64,000 nt of DNA from Streptomyces polyasparticus (GCF_014493765.1 NZ_JACTVJ010000010.1:1-64000), one strand, 5' to 3'; counted from the first letter of the stretch, positions 38,215 through 47,735 are shown. A program made the numbers and translations. The notes: generated by a model from the sequence alone, not told the origin.

Positions 38215-38967
38215 TTGAGCCCCGACCGAACACGTGTGAGCTTTGACCGATCGCCTGCGAACTCCGGCCGGTCACTTGCGCATTCCGACCGCAACCGTCC
38301 CGCCACCGCCGTCAGTCGACGCGGCATCATGCGCATGGGCACCGCCCTCGGAGCGATGGGTCTGCTGGCCACCGCCACCCCGGCGTCGGCCGCCGACGGC
38401 ACTACCGCCGCGGCCACCGATCCCGCACTGCGCAAGCCGATTCTCGTGGGCGCCAATCCGGGTCTGCAGCTCTTCGACACGTCGGGCTCGTGTACGGCCT
38501 ACCTCTCCACCTGGCAGGTGGAGTGGTCCACCCATGGCGCGGGGAACGCCCTCGTGCTCTGGCGGCCGGACGGAGTGCGGGTCGTCGGGGAGGACCCGCA
38601 CCTCGCCCTCTGGCTGGCCGATCACTTCGTCCGTCATTTCCCGGAACTCGACGGACTGCCCTGGTCCGCCCCCAAGTTCCACCGCTCCCCGGTCCAGGTT
38701 CGCCTCGACCTCGCCTCCGGGCTGCAGGCGCGGGGCGGAGGCATCGAGGTGCGCATGGCCGACGTGCTCGACCGGCGCGCCTTCGCCACCGACCAGTTCC
38801 CGCTGGCCGACGTGGAACACAGTTTGAGCCTGGTGATCGGCCCGTGCGGACGCGCCCAGGCACGCGTCGACGGCCGTGTGCAGCCCGGCGAGATCAGCCT
38901 GGGCGGAACGCCGAACCGCCCGTCGTCGTCGGCCTTCCTCGCCACGGCCGAGGTGTGGCGCGCCTGA
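38215..38967 (+). CDS. Tat-exported protein of unknown function
   Basis: The protein has 250 residues from TTG 38215, preceded by GAGGAGA (38204-38210). The Tat signal is SRRGIMRMGTALGAMG with cleavage after TPASA. The mature part (TYL-type beta strands, HLALWLADHFVRHFPELDG, SLVIGPCGRAQARVDG) shows no family I can name. Divergent ArsR-like regulator and shared operators suggest conditional expression. Confidence 0.72.
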   Translation: MSPDRTRVSFDRSPANSGRSLAHSDRNRPATAVSRRGIMRMGTALGAMGLLATATPASAADGTTAAATDPALRKPILVGANPGLQLFDTSGSCTAYLSTWQVEWSTHGAGNALVLWRPDGVRVVGEDPHLALWLADHFVRHFPELDGLPWSAPKFHRSPVQVRLDLASGLQARGGGIEVRMADVLDRRAFATDQFPLADVEHSLSLVIGPCGRAQARVDGRVQPGEISLGGTPNRPSSSAFLATAEVWRA

Positions 38968-39030
38968 CCCCGGAACCGAGACGGCAGCAGGCCCATCCGC
39001 ACGTCGCACGTCGGGTACGAGGCGTAACCG

Positions 39031-39576
39031 TCAGGTGTCTCCCAGCAGGGTGCGCACCAAGTCCGCCTCCGCCGGCATGAGATCGAAGCGCAGCCCGATG
39101 AGTTCCGCGGTGGCGACGGGAGTGGTGAAGGACCTGATGCAGTACTCCGCGGGGTGGACGCGAGCCGTCGCGACGTAGCGGTGGTCCTCCGTCCGTCGGA
39201 AGGTGACGTTGAGGCAGCCCTCCGAGTCGGTCCGGATGGGTTCGCGATCGTCGATGACCCAGTCGTCTTCCGGCCTGCCGTGGATGCTCGCATAGCGGGG
39301 GAGCAGCAGCGCGATGGGGGAGGTGGCGCTGGGCGAGGACGGACCTGGAAGCGTGTGCCGGCTGCCGTCCTGCTCTTCGTGCCCCGTCTGCTGCGGGGTG
39401 CGCAGGACGCGTCCGCCGTGCTCGGTGTCGACGATCCAGCGGCCGTGTGAGGCGTACAGGAGCGAGCCCGTCTCGCCGACCTCCCCGTCGGCGAAGACGG
39501 TGCGGAACTGTGCGGCGGCATACCGGGGGTCGGCGCCGAGCAGGCGCCTTGCCATCTCGCTGTGACTGAGGGGCAC
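39031..39576 (-). CDS. Hypothetical protein
   Basis: The protein has 181 residues from GTG 39576, with AGGAG five bases before it. Soluble, no signal peptide, a possible beta-rich middle ([20 protein letters not shown]) and a single Cys pair (EGCLNV, EYCIRS). I recognise no domain. It is convergent with the Tat protein gene and divergent from ligA. Confidence 0.6.
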   Translation of the reverse strand: MPLSHSEMARRLLGADPRYAAAQFRTVFADGEVGETGSLLYASHGRWIVDTEHGGRVLRTPQQTGHEEQDGSRHTLPGPSSPSATSPIALLLPRYASIHGRPEDDWVIDDREPIRTDSEGCLNVTFRRTEDHRYVATARVHPAEYCIRSFTTPVATAELIGLRFDLMPAEADLVRTLLGDT

Positions 39577-39719
39577 GTGCGCTCCTATGCGTCGGATGTC
39601 GCCCTAGCCTCCCACCGCGGGGTGGCTGCGAGCGCCGGCCATCCGGGGATGGTCGTCCTACGCCCGTCGGCGGAGGTTCACGCTCCGGATTGTCAGTGGT
39701 CAGAGGCAGGATGGAGCAC

Positions 39720-41789
39720 ATGACGACGACTCCTGCTGTTCTCGCCGATGCTGCCGCCTACGCCGACGCGGTGGCCACCGCCACCAAGGCGGCCGCCGCC
39801 TACTACGCCGACGGCGGCAGCGCCTTGGACGACGACAGCTATGACCGTCTCGTCCGGGCGATCGAGGCGTACGAGAGCGAGCACCCCGACGAGATCCTCG
39901 CCGACTCGCCGACCGGCAAGGTCGCGGGTGGCGCGGCGGTGGGCGACGTGCCGCACACGATTCCGATGCTCTCGCTGGACAACGTGTTCTCGGCCGAGCA
40001 GTTCTCCGCGTGGGCGGCCGGGGTGGATCGCAGGATCGGCCGCGAGGTCACGCAGTGGAGCGTGGAGCCGAAGCTGGACGGTCTGGCGATCGCGGCCCGC
40101 TATGTGAACGGCCGCCTCACCCGCCTCATCACCCGCGGCGACGGCACCGCCGGCGAGGACGTCTCGCACGGCATCACCAGCATCGAGGGCCTGCCGGCCG
40201 AGCTCGCCGAGCCGTACACGCTGGAGATCCGCGGCGAAGTCCTCATGACCACCGCCCAGTTCGAGGAAGCCAACGAGGCACGGACGGCGCACGGCGGTGA
40301 GCCGTTCGCGAATGCGCGCAGCGCAGCTGCCGGCAGCCTGCGCGCGAAGGACCGGGCGTACAAGGTGCGGATGTTGTTCTTCGGCTATGGCGTGATCCCC
40401 ACGGAGCACACCGCCGAGGATCTCGCCGAGCAGCTGCGCACGCTGCCGCACGGCGAGCTCATGACGAAGGTCGCCGCCCTCGGCGTGCACACGGCCGACG
40501 CCACCGAGGTGCCGGGCCGGGTGGTGGCCACCGTGGAAGAGGTGCAGCAGCGGATCGAGGAGATCGGGGCGCTGCGCGCCGAGCTGCCGTTCGGGATCGA
40601 CGGTGTCGTCATCAAGGCCGATCTCGCCGCGGACCAGCAGGCCGCCGGCTTCGGCACGCGTGCCCCGCGCTGGGCGATCGCCTACAAGCTGCCCGCCGTC
40701 GAGAAGATCACCAAGCTGGTCGGCGTCGAGTGGAATGTGGGGCGCACCGGTGTGATCGCCCCGCGCGCCCAGCTCGAGCCGGTCGAGATCGACGGTTCCA
40801 CCGTCACGTACGCCACCTTGCACAACCCCGCCGACATCACACGGCGTGATCTGCGGCTCGGTGACCAGGTGATGGTCTACAAGGCGGGCGACATCATCCC
40901 CCGTATCGAAGCCCCCGTCGCCCACCTGCGCACCGGGGACGAGCAGCCGATCGTCTTTCCCGAGGTGTGCCCGCAGTGCGGCTCCGGCATCGACACCAGC
41001 GAGCAGCGCTGGCGTTGCGAACGCGGCCGCAACTGCCACTTGGTCGCCTCCCTCTCGTACGCGGCCGGCCGCGACCAGCTCGACATCGAAGGGCTCGGTG
41101 CCTCACGCATCGTCCAGCTCGTCGACGCGGGTCTCGTCACCGACCTCGCCGACCTGTTCACGCTCACCCGCGATGAACTGCTCGCCCTGGACCGGATGGG
41201 CGCGACCAGCACGGACAATCTCCTGGCGGCGATCGAGCGGGCGAAGACCCAGCCGCTGTCGCGGGTGCTGTGCGCGCTCGGCGTACGCGGTACCGGCCGC
41301 TCGATGTCCCGCCGTATCGCACGGCACTTCGCCACCATGGACGCCATTCGCGCGGCCGACGAGGCGGCGATCCAGGAGGTGGAGGGCATCGGCCCGGAGA
41401 AGTCCCCGGTGATCGTCGCGGAGTTGGCCGAGCTCGCCCCTGTCATCGACAAGCTCGTCGCGGCAGGTGTGAACATGACCGAACCGGGCGCCACCGGCCC
41501 CGCGCCCCAGGGCGAGACCGCCGACGCCCCCGCCGCGGGCCCGCTCGACGGCATGACCGTCGTGGTCACCGGCGCGATGACCGGTGCCCTCGAGGCACTG
41601 AGCCGCAACCAGATGAACGAACTCATCGAGCGGGCCGGCGGCAAGTCCTCCTCCAGCGTCTCCAAGCGCACCAGCCTGGTGGTGGCCGGCGAAGGCGCCG
41701 GTTCGAAGCGGACCAAGGCCGAGGACCTCGGCGTGCGCCTGCTCACGCCGGACGAGTTCGCCGAGATGCTGGGCGAACTGCTCGCCTGA
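39720..41789 (+). CDS. ligA: NAD-dependent DNA ligase
   Basis: The protein has 689 residues from ATG 39720, with GGAG just upstream. Full LigA domain order: NAD-binding Ia, adenylation domain with the catalytic KLDG (Lys 118), OB fold, C4 zinc finger (CPQCGSG ... [10 protein letters not shown], near 418-440), helix-hairpin-helix repeats and a C-terminal BRCT domain. It seals nicks in replication and repair. It is shorter than the usual actinobacterial housekeeping LigA of about 730 residues and lacks its usual neighbours, so it may be a second copy (inference). Its 3' end, with stop, is duplicated in tandem. Confidence 0.92.
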   Translation: MTTTPAVLADAAAYADAVATATKAAAAYYADGGSALDDDSYDRLVRAIEAYESEHPDEILADSPTGKVAGGAAVGDVPHTIPMLSLDNVFSAEQFSAWAAGVDRRIGREVTQWSVEPKLDGLAIAARYVNGRLTRLITRGDGTAGEDVSHGITSIEGLPAELAEPYTLEIRGEVLMTTAQFEEANEARTAHGGEPFANARSAAAGSLRAKDRAYKVRMLFFGYGVIPTEHTAEDLAEQLRTLPHGELMTKVAALGVHTADATEVPGRVVATVEEVQQRIEEIGALRAELPFGIDGVVIKADLAADQQAAGFGTRAPRWAIAYKLPAVEKITKLVGVEWNVGRTGVIAPRAQLEPVEIDGSTVTYATLHNPADITRRDLRLGDQVMVYKAGDIIPRIEAPVAHLRTGDEQPIVFPEVCPQCGSGIDTSEQRWRCERGRNCHLVASLSYAAGRDQLDIEGLGASRIVQLVDAGLVTDLADLFTLTRDELLALDRMGATSTDNLLAAIERAKTQPLSRVLCALGVRGTGRSMSRRIARHFATMDAIRAADEAAIQEVEGIGPEKSPVIVAELAELAPVIDKLVAAGVNMTEPGATGPAPQGETADAPAAGPLDGMTVVVTGAMTGALEALSRNQMNELIERAGGKSSSSVSKRTSLVVAGEGAGSKRTKAEDLGVRLLTPDEFAEMLGELLA

Positions 41790-41830
41790 CAGCGAGGAGA
41801 TGCGGGGCGATCTGCTCGCCTGACGGCGAG
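41763..41830 (+). repeat. Tandem 34-bp duplication of the ligA 3' end with stop codon
   Basis: 41763-41796 and 41797-41830 are adjacent 34-bp copies differing at three or so positions. Each contains CTGCTCGCCTGA, the last codons and stop of ligA, so a second, untranslated tail follows the gene. Confidence 0.85.
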
Positions 41831-41836
41831 GTGGCG

Positions 41837-42873
41837 CTAAGCCGCTGGTACGGCCGAGTCCAGGGGTACGGCGGAGAGGGTGAAGGGGAGGACCTCGGGC
41901 AGGAGTCCGTTGATCCAGCGGTTGTACTGGCTGTTGACGACCAGCGCCCGGTTGCGGGCGAGGGAGATGGAGCTGGGGTGGTGGAAGCCGCCGGGTGCGA
42001 GCAGCCGGCTCGTGTAGCGGCCGCGGGACAGATCGGGGGACAGGGCGATCACGGTCACCTGGGGCGTGAGGCCCGGGACGTTGTTGATGTTGCCCTGGAC
42101 CACGTAAAGGAGCCCGTCGCGATAGGCCAGCCCGTCTCCGTTGGGCAGTTGGTGACCGCCGAGGTCGACCTGGAGCACCTGCCGGGTGTTCCGGTCGATA
42201 CGCCACAGCCGGCCGGTGGAGCTGTTGACGGTCAGCAGATGACCGCCGACGCAGGTGATGCCGTTGAGGTTGTGACGGCCGTCGATCCACTCGATGGGGG
42301 TGGCGGTGACGTCGAGCCAGCGTTCGAGGCGCCACTCACCGGCGGAATCGGCAAGCCGGTAGACGACGGGCCGGAAGGAGTCGGTCGCGTACGCGCTGCC
42401 GTCCGGTGCGACGGCGATCTCGTTGACGACCCGCCGTCCACGCCATGCAGCAGCGCCAACAGGGCGCCGCGTACCGGGTCGTACACCCGCAAGGTGCCGG
42501 TGTCCGCGCCGCCGACCAGGAGCCGTCCTGCGGAGTCGACCGCCATCCCGGACGTGGTGCTGCGGCCGTCGGTGCCGTCGGCCGACCACGGGCGCACCGC
42601 GGACCGGGTCAGATGGCCGCGATAGAGGGTGCCGTCCGCGGCGCTGCCGACATAGATGTGTCCGGTACGTGCGTCGTACGCGTGCCCGGTGGGGAAGGCG
42701 CGGTCCCCGGGCAGCACGTACGCCGTCGGCAGCCGGCCCGCACCGGGTGGCGGATCGCCGACGGCCTGTGCGGCGGCCTGCGTCGGCCCGGTCCAGGCGG
42801 CCGTGGACACGGCGGCAGCTGTGCCGAAGGCGGCGGTCATCAACGTCCGCCGTGACAGGGGGTGTTGTCCCAT
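41837..42873 (-). pseudogene. Tat-exported SMP-30/lactonase-like beta-propeller protein, frameshifted
   Basis: Start ATG 42873 has GGAG seven bases upstream and a Tat signal (SRRTLMTAAFGTAAA). The first part reads to LLALLHGVDGG near 42440; the rest (RVVNEIAVAPDGSAYATDSF ... PEVLPFTL ... AVPAA) is in the next frame to 41837. One missing base near 42430-42445 explains this. Blades rich in DG/NG turns and the N-G-I/N-E-I motifs fit an SMP-30/gluconolactonase-type propeller. Either decay or a sequencing error. Confidence 0.75.
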
Positions 42874-43028
42874 CGAATGCTCCGTCTCGTCGGGGCCGGC
42901 CACGGTCCGGGCCGGCCGGTGCGCGCCGGATCATCGTGTCCCGGCAGGCAGCCGGCTTCCGTCGCTCTGTCGTTCCAGGGGACTGGCAGGACCACCCACA
43001 CGGCGGCCGCGTCGACGATGATGTGGTC

Positions 43029-43916
43029 ATGCCTCGTCGTGCAGATCTCGGAGAGTTCCTGTCCTCGCGCCGGGCACGGCTGCGCCCCGCGGACGTCGGC
43101 CTCGCCCCGGGCGGCGGGCTGCGGCGCGTGCCCGGACTGCGCCGCGAAGAGCTCGCCTTTCTCGCCGGGATCAGCGTCGAGTACTACGTACGCCTCGAGC
43201 AGGGCCGGACCCCCAACGTCTCGGACGCCGTCCTCGGCGCGGTCGCCGACGTGCTGCGGCTCGACGAGGACGAACGCGCCCATCTCCACCGACTGGCCCG
43301 CCGCCCCGCCGTGCGGCCACGCCGTCCGCAGACACAGCAGGTCAGGCCCGGCATGCTGCAACTGCTGCGAGCCGTGGGCGACAGCACGCCCGCGTTCGTC
43401 TTCGGCCGGCGCATGGACGTCCTGGCCTGGAACCGGCTGGCCTGTGCCCTGATCGCCGACTTCGACGCGTTACCGCCGCAGCACCGCAACCTCGCCCGCC
43501 TTCTCCTGCTCGACGACGACGTCGTACGCCTCTACCCGGACCGGGAGTTCGTCGCCAAGGAAACCGTCGGCCACCTGCGCCTGGACGCCGGGCTCCACCC
43601 CGACGACCCGAAGCTGGCGGCTTTGGTGGGCGAACTGTCCCTGAACAGCGAGGAGTTCCGCCGCCACTGGTCGAGGCACACCGTCAAGAGCAAGTCACAC
43701 GGCTACAAGCGCTTCGCGCATCCCGTCGTCGGCCGGCTGACCCTGAACTACGAGACCCTGCACCTGCCCGACGACTCCGAGCAATTCCTCATCGTCTACA
43801 GCGCCGTGCAAGGGTCACCGGACGAGGAACGCCTGCACCTGCTGAACAGCTGGCACGGCCAAGACACAAAGGGCGTGCACATCAGCCCCGACCGGACGTC
43901 CGTCGACGGCGTGTGA
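43029..43916 (+). CDS. XRE-type regulator, MmyB-like, with a TTA codon
   Basis: The protein has 295 residues from ATG 43029. An N-terminal helix-turn-helix (RREELAFLAGISVEYYVRLE) is followed by the MmyB-like ligand-binding domain (FVFGRRMDVLAWNRLACALI). Codon 148 is TTA (43470-43472), the rare Leu codon read by the bldA tRNA in Streptomyces, so translation is probably limited to later growth stages. It is divergent from the SMP-30-like gene and may regulate it. Confidence 0.88.
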   Translation: MPRRADLGEFLSSRRARLRPADVGLAPGGGLRRVPGLRREELAFLAGISVEYYVRLEQGRTPNVSDAVLGAVADVLRLDEDERAHLHRLARRPAVRPRRPQTQQVRPGMLQLLRAVGDSTPAFVFGRRMDVLAWNRLACALIADFDALPPQHRNLARLLLLDDDVVRLYPDREFVAKETVGHLRLDAGLHPDDPKLAALVGELSLNSEEFRRHWSRHTVKSKSHGYKRFAHPVVGRLTLNYETLHLPDDSEQFLIVYSAVQGSPDEERLHLLNSWHGQDTKGVHISPDRTSVDGV

Positions 43917-43967
43917 CCCGGGCGGTCCACGTGGCCTACGTGGCGCGTCACTTGTGAACAGCCCAGG

Positions 43968-45176
43968 TCATGCACCCTTCTTCCCGCTCTTCCCCTGCTT
44001 GTTGCCCTCGCGCTCCTTCGAGTGCTTGCCGTCCTCGTCCTTGTGCTTCCCTTCCTCCTCTCGGCCCTTCCGCTCCTTCTCCTGCGCCTCCTGTGTCTCG
44101 CGCTGCGTGCCCTCGTCCTTCTGTGCGCGCGGCGGTGCGGTCGCGGTGACCGTGACCGTCACGTTCGAGGTGGGGGAGCGGGGCGGGGACGTGCGCGGAC
44201 CGTTCTGGTCACCGGAGAGCGCGAGCGGCAGGCCGGCAGCCAGTGCGAGGGAGACTGCGGTGACAGCGGCGGCGGCGACCAGCGCCCGGCGGGAGCGACG
44301 GTTCGAGTGAGGTGGAGTGGCGGGTGTGGGCGTCGGTTCGGTGCGGGAGGAAACGGGCGCCTGCGAGTGGGTGTTCTGCCAGGCGGTGGAGGTGAACCAA
44401 CGGGCGGCCTGCTCGGCGGTGGGGCGCTGCGCGGGGTCTTTGCTCAGCATCCGTTGGACGTAGGCGTCGAGGGCCTCGGGGATCTCGGGGCGGTGGCGCC
44501 GAGGCGGCAGCGGAGCGGTGGCGACGTGCTGGTGCAACACGGCCAAGGAGGTGTCGGCCGTGAACGGCGGCCGTCCCGTGAGCAGTTCGTACAGCACGCA
44601 TCCGAGACTGTAGACATCGCTGGCCGGAGTGGCGGATTCGCCCCGGGCGCGCTCGGGAGCGAGATAGCCGGTGGTGCCGATCAGGTGGCCGGTGCGTGTC
44701 ACGGCGGTGGTCGCATCGGTGTATCGGGCGATGCCGAAGTCGCAGACCTTCACCGGGCCGTCGCTGCTCAGGAGCAGGTTCCCCGGCTTGACGTCACGGT
44801 GCACCACGCCCTGCCGGTGGGCGGCGGCCAGCCCGGCGGCTGTCTGGGCGGCCAAGTCGGCGCTGCGGGAGGGACGTTGCGGTCCGCGAGAGGTCAGGAG
44901 TTGCGCCAGGCTCTGCCCCGATACGTATTCCATGACCAGGCAGGGCTGTTCACCGCGGTCTTCGAGGTCGTAGACCGCCACCACGCCGGGATGGTTGAGC
45001 CGGGCGGCGGCCCGAGCCTCGCTGCGCAGCCGTATGAGCGACTCCGCGTCGTCCGGCCGGGGCAGCAACTTGAGCGCGACCGGCCGCTCGAGCATCCGGT
45101 CCCAGCCCCGCCAGACCTCACCCATGCCGCCTCGGCCGATCAGTTCCTGCAGGCAGTAGCGCTCAGCCAGCACCAC
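43968..45176 (-). CDS. Membrane Ser/Thr protein kinase with a charged external tail
   Basis: The protein has 402 residues from GTG 45176, with GGGGAGG nine bases upstream; GTG 45218 is also open. Kinase motifs: GRGGMGEVW, VALKLL, HRDVKPGN, DFGIAR, APE. One membrane helix (ALVAAAAVTAVSLALAAGL) near 290-310 follows. Instead of PASTA repeats, the outside part is a short Ser/Thr stretch and a highly charged Lys/Glu/Gly tail of about 50 residues. The tail composition is unusual; signal sensed is unknown. Confidence 0.88.
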   Translation of the reverse strand: MVLAERYCLQELIGRGGMGEVWRGWDRMLERPVALKLLPRPDDAESLIRLRSEARAAARLNHPGVVAVYDLEDRGEQPCLVMEYVSGQSLAQLLTSRGPQRPSRSADLAAQTAAGLAAAHRQGVVHRDVKPGNLLLSSDGPVKVCDFGIARYTDATTAVTRTGHLIGTTGYLAPERARGESATPASDVYSLGCVLYELLTGRPPFTADTSLAVLHQHVATAPLPPRRHRPEIPEALDAYVQRMLSKDPAQRPTAEQAARWFTSTAWQNTHSQAPVSSRTEPTPTPATPPHSNRRSRRALVAAAAVTAVSLALAAGLPLALSGDQNGPRTSPPRSPTSNVTVTVTATAPPRAQKDEGTQRETQEAQEKERKGREEEGKHKDEDGKHSKEREGNKQGKSGKKGA

Positions 45177-45275
45177 GTGTGGCCACCTCCCCCTGTCGGA
45201 TGGCGCACGGGTACCCACTTCCCAGGACGCGGCCCACTGGCGGGCCGGCAGTCCTGGGGACGGTTGTGAACGTAC

Positions 45276-45500
45276 TTACGTGGTGATCTCTCCAGCCCAG
45301 GCGAACTCCAGCAGGGCCTTCGGGAGGTATTCCGATGCGACCGCGATGGGGCGCATGCCGGCGTCTCGGCTCGCATCCGTACCGGCGGCCGGGAGAGCGG
45401 TGGCGGCGTAGAAGAGCGCCGAACCGAGGTGCGTGGCGTCTGATCGGTCTTGAAGTGTTCCCGCGCGGAGCCGCCGCAGGGGCCCGCGTTCTCTTAAGGC
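45276..45500 (-). pseudogene. Coding-like remnant without a start codon
   Basis: A minus-strand frame ending at TAA (complement 45276-45278) reads DATHLGSALFYAATALPAAG and then MRPIAVASEYLPKALLEFAW, with GC-rich third positions. No start codon or ribosome binding site fits. It may be the tail of a lost gene downstream of the sigma factor gene, or chance. The rest of 45177-45519 shows nothing else. Confidence 0.25.
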
Positions 45501-45519
45501 CTTGACGTGGCTGCGAAGG

Positions 45520-47511
45520 TCAGAGGCTACGTGCAGTGAAGGGCGGGCGGCTCGGCGCGGGGGCGGGTGGCGCGGAGCGGGGCTTGAGTTGCCGGAGGGT
45601 GAGGCCGCCGCTGGCCTGCTTGAAGAGGTACTCGGCCCGTTCGTAGGAGAGCCGGGCGCGGCCGGTGTCCGGGCAGAGGTCCGCGGTGGGGAGGCGGGCC
45701 GGGCCCGGGCGGCGCTCGGTGAGGAAGAGCGGCCCCCGGGTGCGGCCGGCCAGCAGCTGAGGGAGCAGCAGGGCCGTGGCCGGACCCCAGGTGATGCCCG
45801 TCCGGGAGCAGCGGTCGTCCAGGTCCAGGTCCTCGACGTCCAGGGCCAGGACCGCTTTCACCCCGGCGCCCGACTCATGGAGCAGCCGCCAGAGGGTCCG
45901 GTCGCGCACCGTCGGGCCGGGACCGGTGCAGAGCGTGTCGACCCGGGAGGGGTCGAGCGGCGAGCTCCGGGTCCTGGGCTCGGGCCTGCGCTCCAACTGC
46001 TCCGCCAGACCGGGCAGTTCGGCCCAGGCGCCGAACGAGCGGACGGCCGACCGGTGGCGGTTCCAGGTCCGGGCGGCCGCGCCTGCCCAGGTCGCCGCGA
46101 ACATTTCGGCCACCTGATCGGCCGTCAATTCGGCCGCCGGCAGCGCCTCTCCGAGCGTGCGGCCGAGCCGGCCCAGGGTCTGCCCGTACGAGCGGACCGT
46201 CGCGGCGTCGAGTCCGGCGTCGGACAGGAACGAGCGGGACAGCGAACCGAGGGTGGGGCCGGCCGGGGCCGGCGCGGCGAGTGTGGCGGCGCGGCGTAGC
46301 AGGAAGGCCCGCTCGGCGGCGTTCTTGGTCAGTGCGGCGGCCCGCTGGAACTCCGACCGGGCCTCCTCGATCCGGCCGAGACCGACCAGCAGGTCGCCCC
46401 GGACGCTCGGCAGCAGGTGGTAGTCCCGCAGGGCGGGCTCGGCGGTGAGCGGTTCGGTCAGGTCGAGCCCGGCCTGCGGACCGTCCGCCCTGCCGACGGC
46501 CACCGCGCGGTTCAGCCGTACCACCGGTGTCGGCAGCACCTGGACCAGCGCCCCGTACAGCGCGGCGATCTGCTTCCAGTCGGTGGCTTCGGCGCTGGGC
46601 GCCTGGGCGTGGCAGACGGCGATCGCGGCCTGCAGCACGTACGGTCCGGCCGGCCCGCCGAGCCTGCGGGCCTGGAGCATGGCAGTGAACCCGCGGCGGA
46701 TCAGGAGCTGGTCCCAGCGGCCCCGGTTCTGTGCGTGCAGCTGGACCGGTTCACCGGCCGGGCCGGTACGGGCGGCGGCGCGGGAGGCGTGGATCTCCAT
46801 GAGCGCCACCAGTCCGTGCACCTCTGCCTCGCGCGGCGCGAGGACGGCCAGCAGACGGCCGAGGCGCAGCGCCTCGTGGCACAGGTCCGGGCGCATCAGA
46901 TCGTCACCCGAGGTGGCCGAGTAACCCTCGTTGAAGATCAGGTAGATCACTTCGAGGACGGAGGCGAGGCGTCTGCCCAGTTCCTCCTCCCCGGGCAGGT
47001 CGAACGAGACCTGCTGCTCGGCCAGTGTCCGTTTGGCATCCGCGATCCGCTGGGTGACGGTCCGGCCGGTGACCAGGAACGCACGGGCGATCTCCTCCGC
47101 CGTCAGCCCGCCGAGCAGCCGGAGGGTCAGAGCGGCCCTGGCCTCGGTCGGAAGCACGGGATGACAGGAGATCAGCATCAGCCGCAACATGTCGTCGGGC
47201 TCTGTCCCGGGCTCGGATTCCGGCTGCCGGTCCAGTTCGAGGGCCAGCAACTCCTGCTTGCGCGTCAGGAGTTGTGAGCGGCGGATGTGATCGACGGCGC
47301 GGCGTTTGGCGATGGTGGTCAGCCAGGCGCCGGGGTTGTCGGGAACGCCCGTACGGGGCCACTGTTCGAGCGCGGCCACCAAGGTGTCCTGGGCCAGTTC
47401 CTCGGCCACGCCGATGTCGCGGACCATCCGGGCGAGAGCGGCGACGATCTTCGCCGACTCGAGTTTCCAGACCGCATCGATCGTGCGGCGGGCATCCAGC
47501 GCGGACACCAT
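45520..47511 (-). CDS. ECF42-type sigma factor fused to a degenerate tyrosine recombinase domain
   Basis: The protein has 663 residues from ATG 47511. Residues 1-160 are sigma regions 2 and 4 (ELAQDTLVAALEQW, TLRLLGGLTAEEIARAFLV); 170-410 are the long C-terminal extension with SYSATSGDDLMRP-like and TPR-like segments typical of ECF42. Without a stop the frame continues (420-650) into an integrase-like region: a core-binding part (LSRSFLSDAGLDAATVRSYG) and a catalytic-fold part (RDRTLWRLLHESGAGVKAVL, RGPLFLTERRP, RLSYERAEYLFKQASGG). The catalytic Arg, the H-x-x-R motif (here RQLK) and the Tyr region are lost or absent. It follows the YCII gene on the same strand. Confidence 0.78.
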   Translation of the reverse strand: MVSALDARRTIDAVWKLESAKIVAALARMVRDIGVAEELAQDTLVAALEQWPRTGVPDNPGAWLTTIAKRRAVDHIRRSQLLTRKQELLALELDRQPESEPGTEPDDMLRLMLISCHPVLPTEARAALTLRLLGGLTAEEIARAFLVTGRTVTQRIADAKRTLAEQQVSFDLPGEEELGRRLASVLEVIYLIFNEGYSATSGDDLMRPDLCHEALRLGRLLAVLAPREAEVHGLVALMEIHASRAAARTGPAGEPVQLHAQNRGRWDQLLIRRGFTAMLQARRLGGPAGPYVLQAAIAVCHAQAPSAEATDWKQIAALYGALVQVLPTPVVRLNRAVAVGRADGPQAGLDLTEPLTAEPALRDYHLLPSVRGDLLVGLGRIEEARSEFQRAAALTKNAAERAFLLRRAATLAAPAPAGPTLGSLSRSFLSDAGLDAATVRSYGQTLGRLGRTLGEALPAAELTADQVAEMFAATWAGAAARTWNRHRSAVRSFGAWAELPGLAEQLERRPEPRTRSSPLDPSRVDTLCTGPGPTVRDRTLWRLLHESGAGVKAVLALDVEDLDLDDRCSRTGITWGPATALLLPQLLAGRTRGPLFLTERRPGPARLPTADLCPDTGRARLSYERAEYLFKQASGGLTLRQLKPRSAPPAPAPSRPPFTARSL

Positions 47512-47597
47512 GACAGCACACCCGCCGCGGCTCGGTGCCGGGGCGGGTGTGCGTGCGGGTGTGGGGCCGGGCGTGGGGCGGGCGGCCCTCGGGAGGT

Positions 47598-47735
47598 GAA
47601 GACCAGCTGCAGCCGGCATCCCCTTCTCAGGGGGCGAAGACCAGCTGCAGCCGGCATCCCCTTCTCAGGGGGCGAAGACCAGCTGCAGCCGGCATCCCCT
47701 CTCAGGAGGTGAAGACCTGCTGCAGCCGACTCTCC
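47598..47735. repeat. 38-bp tandem repeat derived from the 3' end of the YCII gene
   Basis: Three copies (47598-47635, 47636-47673, 47674-47710) and a diverged fourth starting at 47711 inside the YCII gene. Each contains GAAGACC-GCTGCAG on the plus strand; on the minus strand each carries the last codons and stop of the YCII gene plus an ATG. They fill the gap between the YCII and sigma genes. Confidence 0.85.

Noticed and set aside
36930-38480. Longer ArsR-like protein starting near 38480
   Set aside because: The extension would cover the twin operators and lies antisense to the Tat protein gene; ATG 38051 is the sensible start.
45520-46260. Integrated mobile element implied by the integrase-like region
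   Set aside because: The recombinase domain lacks its catalytic residues, is fused to a sigma factor, and no attachment sites or other element genes are seen.
47598-47735. CRISPR-like array
   Set aside because: The units are head-to-tail with no unique spacers, and they derive from the neighbouring gene's end.
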